Part shown: positions 58,341 through 64,000 of the stretch, in pieces
Layout of the letters: every line of letters starts with the position of its first letter
Numbering within the stretch: the stretch's first letter is position 1
DNA from: Lunularia cruciata
Taxonomy: Eukaryota; Streptophyta; Marchantiopsida; Lunulariales; Lunulariaceae
NCBI GenBank assembly: GCA_948567375.1
Contig: OX419755.1
Coordinates: 41,607,001-41,671,000 of the forward strand
Direction: 5' to 3'
DNA: 64,000 nucleotides
Program-made: the position numbers and the translations under genes
Notes under the pieces: generated by a model
Seen by the model: only the letters and a program-made list of their open reading frames with translations
Database searches by the model: none
What the model was told of the DNA's origin: nothing

Positions 58341-58718
58341 AAAGGATTTTACTTCAAATTAATCCCAGATCCAATACTTCTTGTTTGCACTAACACTAAC
58401 ATAATCAGTGATGCTGACATAATCATTACTCAAATTGTCATCTTGGTGCCTAGTGCTACAATATGTTCAAGACATTTTTACTACTAAATACCATATAAAA
58501 TTTAGAGACATGAGAGATCTTTGCACACTGCTTCAATTTTGGTTAACATGGATTGACCCTACTTGACCCGCATCAATGAAAACCATGGGATGTGATCCAA
58601 CATGTCAGGTCAAAGCACTAATGATGAACAAATATTGGAGTGTTGTACAATACAAAGAACTTTAGTTAAGCCTTAACTTTAAAGTAAAGAATGGTTTAAG
58701 TAAAATAATTTTAACCAA
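58341..58718. other. AT-rich DNA, nothing recognised
   Basis: A 62-codon frame at 58299-58487 overlaps the remnant on the other strand and has no motif. CTAACACTAACATAATCAGTGATGC-type words near 58395 are unremarkable. Confidence 0.4.
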
Positions 58719-58900
58719 ATAAGATATTGTAACTAATAAAAATAATTACATTAATTTATATAAAATCAATAATACAAAATCTAGTAATTTGAAGGTGGTT
58801 TCTTTAGGAATACAATGAAATCATATCTTATTTCTACTTTGAGATTAATGTAGAAGGAAAGATCTGCAAAAAAAATCAAGAGAAAGTAAGAGAAAAGATG
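58719..58900 (+). repeat. Repeat B, second copy (direct)
   Basis: Direct match of 51691-51876. It is followed 30 bases later by repeat A in inverted orientation. Confidence 0.8.
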
Positions 58901-58930
58901 ATTACTTTGGGTAGATTATGGATTTTTTCC

Positions 58931-59134
58931 ATTTATATTTTGACCTAGAAATTGATTTCTTGTTACTTTGATAGAGATAGAAACCACAAGATATAATTAA
59001 CAACTATATTATATAGGCAATGCTACAACAAATTGAATATCTCAAATTGAGCATTGAAAGTCCATACAAAACCAAAATATACAAAGAGTGTTATTTCAAG
59101 CAGAAAGAGAACTAAGTATATTTTCCTAAGCCAA
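58931..59134 (-). repeat. Repeat A, second copy (inverted)
   Basis: Reverse-complement match of 51406-51592, about 80% alike by eye. Confidence 0.8.
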
Positions 59135-59333
59135 CAATAATCAATTTAAGAGCATCAAGTTGATAATAAGAGCATTAGGTTGATAAAAAGAGATTACAAT
59201 GGGTTCATGGTAGGATATGGAATTTTACATTATAATTTTGATATTTATTCATTCACAATACATTTCAATTTGTGAGAAACTGGTGCATAACTTTAGCAAT
59301 ACACTTTGATCTAACAATAAACTAGTACACAAG

Positions 59334-59353
59334 TATTCTCAATATTGAGAATA
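59334..59353. repeat. 20-bp perfect palindrome
   Basis: TATTCTCAATATTGAGAATA reads the same on both strands. A third ATTCTCAATAT half-copy follows at about 59378-59388. Confidence 0.85.
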
Positions 59354-60216
59354 TAATAAATATTGATTATATTAAATATTCTCAATATAAGACTTTGTTT
59401 CTAAGTTAGAATACTAGTTGTGAACATGTACCACCTACATAAATAATTAAAACTTTGTCAAAGCAATAACAATAATAGAAGTTCTTGTTCAATGAACGTT
59501 CTAGAAAATATATCTTTTTTCTATCTCAAAATTAAAAACATAAAAATATTCAATCTTATTTTATTAAACTGATTGGATTTTACTCTATATTTCTTATCCT
59601 AAATTTGTATAGATATTCATGACCATATAAAACAAAAGATCAAACAAACACAAAATTTTAATAAAACACCAAAGGTCATATGACTGTTTGAATTAATAAA
59701 TTTTATTTTGTATTTCATATATTTTATGTGTGGAAATTTTTATTTATTATTATTAGTATTTATGATGTGATAGAGAGTTTTATTCCTAAGACTAAGGGGT
59801 GGAAGGAAATAATGTCTACATTTAAAGAGTGAATTTCAGTCTTGGATAATTTCAACCACTAGGTTGAATGCTTAGTGCTTTAGAAGCATCATAAATAAGT
59901 ATTCATAACTAAAATAATAGAAGAGAAACATTATGTAAGAACAAGTGAAACTCACGTTATTGGAAGAAAATAAACGGTAGTAGATTAATGAGGATTAATG
60001 AGAATACTCCGACCATGCAATCTTTTGCATTTATTACTGAAATGAACTAAAATGTTAGACGACCAAGTGCAGAATAAGGAACAAAGAAGGAGACCTTAAT
60101 GTTCCGTTTAAATATTGATATATGAGAAAAACAACTTGAATAGAAGATAACAAGCAAGATTGACAAAGATATGACAAGTGCAGATATGATCATATTATTA
60201 ACTCCAATGCATTGTT

Positions 60217-60307
60217 TTTCTAAAGTAAGATATTTTTTAGAAGAACCTTATCTACAAGGCTTTTCTAAAGTAAGAATTTTTTTAAAAGAACCTTATCTAC
60301 AAGGCTT
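60217..60307. repeat. Tandem duplication of a ~46-bp unit
   Basis: TTTTCTAAAGTAAGA.TTTTTT, AGAACCTTATCTACAAGGCTT occurs twice in succession with a few differences. It explains the repeated peptide in the 65-codon frame at 60171-60368, which I do not call a gene. Confidence 0.85.
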
Positions 60308-63300
60308 ATTTAGTATAGATAGATTTAAACCATATATCCGATGTATATCAATTTTTAGCAAACTTTGAATAATCTATCTCGGTTTTAGTCGAATTCTGCT
60401 CATCTGTGTAACCAAATGCAATAATCTTATCTTCATTAATTTCTTCTTTATACTTGTAATATCTTATTATTAAGGATGATTTTTTCCTTAACTTCCTTTT
60501 AGACTGATAACCAACAATGTCCATATTTCAAAATTTCCAAAACTTGGAATTTATCATAAACACATTGCATCTGATTCAATTTGCAATAAACCAACTTAAA
60601 GTATAGTTAAAATATTAGAGGATACCAAGATCATGGTAAGTACTAAAATAGGTAAATGAGAATAAAAATTACCTTGCACGATTCGATACTTGTATAAGCA
60701 AAAGCAATTTCTACTATGGTGTGCACAAGCTGTCAAAGAACGGGACTCATACCCACAAATGACTAATGGATTTTGCCTGTAATGGGATCGTCTGTTAGTA
60801 ATAGAAATTCGGAATGAATCAAACAACTATTTCTGTAAGAATACAAACGGAAATAGAAATTTATCCAGTTTTAGGATTACCATCCACCACTAGACGTAGC
60901 AAATGCAAAAGGAGAGAATATGACGGGGCCTGTTTAAAGCAAAAGAGAAAATCATAATCATAATCATACCACGACATAAACTATGATTATTAGTCCAAGA
61001 GACAGGCACAAGCACTTGAAAGAAAGACTGTCGAGTTAGCCACCACGTTAACACAAATGACTTCACTTGTCCCCACCCCAAGGTAATTGGAAGCGATTCC
61101 GAATACCTGCCGTGCAGTTTCTAGAGTTTCTATCCTGCTCTGGAATTGTCAATTCAAATTGGGTTGCTTCTGGATAAATGCGCTCTCGAAGAAAAAGTAG
61201 TCGACCATGGCCAAGAGAAGAGAAGTTGTCAGATGAAAACAAGAAGAGCATGTACATGATGTTTGATGATTAGAGAGAACTCCACCAACGATAAGTCTTA
61301 TCGATTTACCGCAGCGCAAAACACGAGGCCAATGCTTTAACCCTAAATAGTCCATTCAACTGCTGCGCCCTCAACGCTTTTGGGGGAGAACATGCTTGGA
61401 TCTAAGCATGTAAGGGGACCGGGGCATACGCTCTTTTCTAGATTTTGATGCCTACTACAACGAGAATGCGAAAGCGAGACGATTCCTAAAATGCAACAGA
61501 AGAGTATGTGGACTCTGAAAATGAACAGATTGCTTAGATTTTTTATAGAATTTTCTGAGGAAGTAATCCATAGGAATGAGAAAGCTGGCCGCAAGTAAAT
61601 CGCCTTCTAACATCTCATAAGATTTTACGAAATCACCCAATAAAAATAAAATATGCTTCCAAAATCACTTTAGAATTCCGTAACTACCCCTCATATATTT
61701 TAGCTGTGATGTATCAGAATACCTTTTCAATTTGAAGTGAGAGGACTTAGATCGTGTGATGATAGGAAAATCTTGTGTTCATATTTTACAAGCAGTTCTT
61801 ACTTGTATGCTTGTTTGACAAGCTTCATGCTGGTTAGCTCATTTTACCGACACTAACTCCTTGTACTCTTTACGAGTTATCTCAATCATTTTCTTAGCTA
61901 TTACAAGTGTTTGACAACCTTCACTAGTGATCGGGCATCTCTTGACCAGATTGTTCTCAATCATCCCTCCACTACTACGCTTTTTGGACAAGGTATCCCG
62001 TCCATCATCGACCTATAATAATGTATTTACCTAGCTGTGCAAACTCGGCCCCTTCATTGAAGCCTCTTCAAAGTTTTAAGTTTCTAAGCTTGACTGCTAC
62101 TAGAAATATCCAAATTCCCCCAAAAGCTTGTCACAAAAAGTAAACGTCCACAAGGAGCAATTCGAGAATACGGTCTGCTGTACGTCATTAGGGCGACAGC
62201 ATAAACTGGATAGACTCGCATTTTATCCTCGGGAGTTGTGCCAAAGGAGTCGTGCCAAAGGAGTTGTGCGTTCTCATCACAGTTAAGTATCGTCCAGGCA
62301 TATCAAAAATCTCTCGTTAGTGTTGAGAGACTTCAAACTTAAAAGCGAATACTCAAGAATTAAGCTATATCCGGAAACATTCAAGAACACAGCAGTTCTG
62401 TAGTTGGACAGTTCATCCGATGATAAGTGAGAACGAGAATCAAAGTTAACTAAAGAAACCCAGTTGAGGATGGTGTAGAAACAGCTCGTAGTGGACATCA
62501 GGAGCATCATGGTCTTCGGAAGAAGTCCTGACTGTCACTCCATAACCATTCTGTGTGCGATATTTCAGTAATGGCTACCAATGCAACCAAATTTTAGTAC
62601 GAGTATCGAGGCAAAATGTGGGAAAGATCTACAAGTAATAGTAACGTATTTCTCTTCAGAAATAGGAAGCCACATAAGCTTTTACTAATCAACAGGCGAA
62701 ACCTTGTGAGCTAGTCTCACCATGTTGCAATGAACCTGAGTTTCGCAAGACACTACGTGCCTTCTCGTCGAGACCAAGACCTGTATGGCGAGTCTGAGCA
62801 ATGGCTCAGCTAAATGATGGTGTAACTACGATGGAACTTTCATGGTTGGGGGCCTTTTGAGCAATGTAGCTAATAAGATGACTAGGATCTTTAAAATTTG
62901 GACAAGGCCTTTCAAGCTTCAAAATCTACACATGTAATTGGAAAGAGAACTGATCAGGCCTTTCTACAACTGAAGTTACAACAATAGTTCCAGAGACTTG
63001 CAGCGCGGAGCTCTGCCACGTTTCCATGCTCACAGGAGATCCACAACTCGTTTGGCTACTGTCTGGAGCGGCTCGTAGAGTATCAACGGTACCAATACTA
63101 AGGCCCTCCATGTCGTACATGATTTAGGTGTCGACTTGATTCCGGCATGACGATCCGTGTTGCTCCTCGGTTGGAACCGTAGAAGAGCGTAGAAGAGCGT
63201 AGTAACCCGTGAAGTACAAATCGAAAGAAAACCATAAAATTGTTGTAGGGTCTTCCCATGCCAACAAAGAAAGTTGCCCTCACGGCTGCATGACGTATCC

Positions 63301-63369
63301 ACCTCCGATCGAGAACCCCAATGTGAGGTATGCAATTCCTCCAGGAGGTGATATAACTTTATGACTTTG
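60308..63369. other. Intergenic DNA and 3' flank of the DUF829 gene
   Basis: GC rises from about 60.6 kb. Small direct repeats occur at 62230-62268 (GTGCCAAAGGAGT) and 63181-63201 (AGAAGAGCGT), and an 8-bp hairpin ACATGCTT/AAGCATGT at 61389-61410. Open frames on the minus strand at 60596-61640 and 62926-63419 have no motif. The 300-450 bases next to 63369 are probably the 3' untranslated region of the DUF829 gene. Unrecognised exons of another gene cannot be excluded. Confidence 0.45.
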
Positions 63370-64000
63370 TCATCTCTTGGAGGCGCACTCTTGAAGAAAA
63401 CTACTAACCTGCTTACCATAAATTTCAGGGAAACTTCTGAAGTGATCTACATGAGGAGAGGAATGGAGGTTGATTGCTCGCACAATGCGGCCCGTTTGTC
63501 TCTGCTTCTCTATAAATGCCTCCACGGATTTTGCTGGTATCACTTTGTCAGCAGTGCTATAAATGTACAACTGGGGGCAGTCGGGTTGTTTCTTTTTCAA
63601 AATGTTGACAACCTCAGTCAATCGCTGGTTAATTGCAGGAATCTGTAAGAAAAGGGAAAAAAATTTCTCTAGCATGACAAGCAGGGCTGTTTCGGCAATA
63701 TGCGGCTCTAGCTTCTCCATGACCTGTTCTCCAGCAGCACTACTCCCATGAGTTGCGGTACTTCTTTTCTTCAGAAGAGCAGCAGAGAACCCAGATGCCC
63801 ACACCTGTGGATCCGGATCGGCAGAAGGTGCAGAATCCACCACACATCCCCTGATTTTGTCTACCAACTCAGATCCCCTTGCCTGCAGTTTCTCGAGCAC
63901 GACGCCATAAGTCAGCCATCCTGTGTTGCTGAAAGTATGAAAAATCAAGTGTTTATCCCCATACTCCTCGTCAAGCCACATAGCAAGATGAGAGGTAAGT
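63370..64000 (-). CDS. DUF829 (TMEM53-like) alpha/beta-hydrolase family protein, C-terminal part
   Basis: The minus-strand frame is open from the right window edge to the stop at 63370-63372. At least 209 residues are visible (203 from the internal ATG at 63979-63981 plus six in-frame codons before it). DUF829 proteins have an alpha/beta-hydrolase fold; the animal member TMEM53 is a nuclear-envelope protein, and the plant members are of unknown substrate. Numbered from that Met, landmarks are HTFSNTG with the likely nucleophile Ser18, IRGCVVDSAP, VWASGFSAALLKKR, LEKFFSLFLQIPAINQRL, YIYSTADKVIP with Asp145, and SSPHVDHFRSFPEIY with His177/His180, so a Ser-Asp-His triad is plausible. The spacing and the QLYIYSTAD/SPHVDHFR wording are characteristic of the land-plant proteins. 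Family proteins are near 400 residues, so the N-terminal half, and possibly introns, lie outside the window. The frame has no stop or shift and looks functional. The Met is probably internal, not the start. Confidence 0.9.
   Translation of the reverse strand, partial: LTSHLAMWLDEEYGDKHLIFHTFSNTGWLTYGVVLEKLQARGSELVDKIRGCVVDSAPSADPDPQVWASGFSAALLKKRSTATHGSSAAGEQVMEKLEPHIAETALLVMLEKFFSLFLQIPAINQRLTEVVNILKKKQPDCPQLYIYSTADKVIPAKSVEAFIEKQRQTGRIVRAINLHSSPHVDHFRSFPEIYGKQVSSFLQECASKR

Noticed and set aside
60596-61640. Exons of an unknown minus-strand gene
   Set aside because: A frame with a CAAG/GTAA donor-like end near 60674 and several short frames are present, but none carries a recognisable domain and acceptor sites cannot be fixed by eye.

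Overview
The window looks like plant nuclear DNA, probably from an early-diverging land plant (moss, liverwort or lycophyte grade). The evidence is one intact, intron-free plant-type 3-ketoacyl-CoA synthase (KCS) gene, one plant-type DUF829 alpha/beta-hydrolase at the right edge, and between them about 50 kb of AT-rich, heavily decayed retrotransposons of plant type (Ty3/gypsy chromoviruses with an initiator-Met tRNA primer site, plus a LINE family). The species assignment is inference; I saw nothing diagnostic for one species. No prokaryotic operon, CRISPR array or organelle gene is present.

Layout. 1-9 kb is a gene island of moderate GC: upstream DNA holding two short LINE-tail insertions, the KCS gene (5067-6650, +), and about 2.2 kb downstream of it a long foldback (8872-9000) with the geometry of a plant microRNA precursor. 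9-25 kb is a repeat zone: AT-rich and GC-rich short repeats, a decayed LINE (about 12840-14817 and 20642-20820) split by a complete but dead gypsy element, E1 (14818-20641, +), an 84-bp LINE-tail insertion (22163-22246) and a second, 5'-truncated LINE (23250-24531). Several of these carry recognisable target-site duplications. 26-49 kb is a nest of further gypsy elements: E6 (-) interrupted by the short LTR-pair element E5 (-), an unrelated gypsy RT remnant E7 (-), E3 (+) whose leader is split by E2 (-, flanked by AATCC on both sides), and E4 (-), a relative of E3 lying tail to tail with it. 49-60 kb holds unclassified repeats: a 230-bp tandem duplication, a displaced pair of inverted and direct repeats, and a 2.1-kb purine-rich minisatellite. 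From about 60.5 kb GC rises again toward the DUF829 gene, which runs off the right edge.

The two protein genes are not obviously functionally linked: KCS makes very-long-chain fatty acids for cuticle, wax and sphingolipids, and the DUF829 protein is a hydrolase-like membrane-associated protein of uncertain substrate. The retroelements are all inactivated by stops, frameshifts and deletions, so the region reads as a nested, methylation-decayed repeat block between two gene islands. I found no convincing new multigene system. The best candidates for something undescribed are the microRNA-like hairpin, the LINE family that leaves insertions of only about 85-100 bp with long target-site duplications, and the purine-rich minisatellite.
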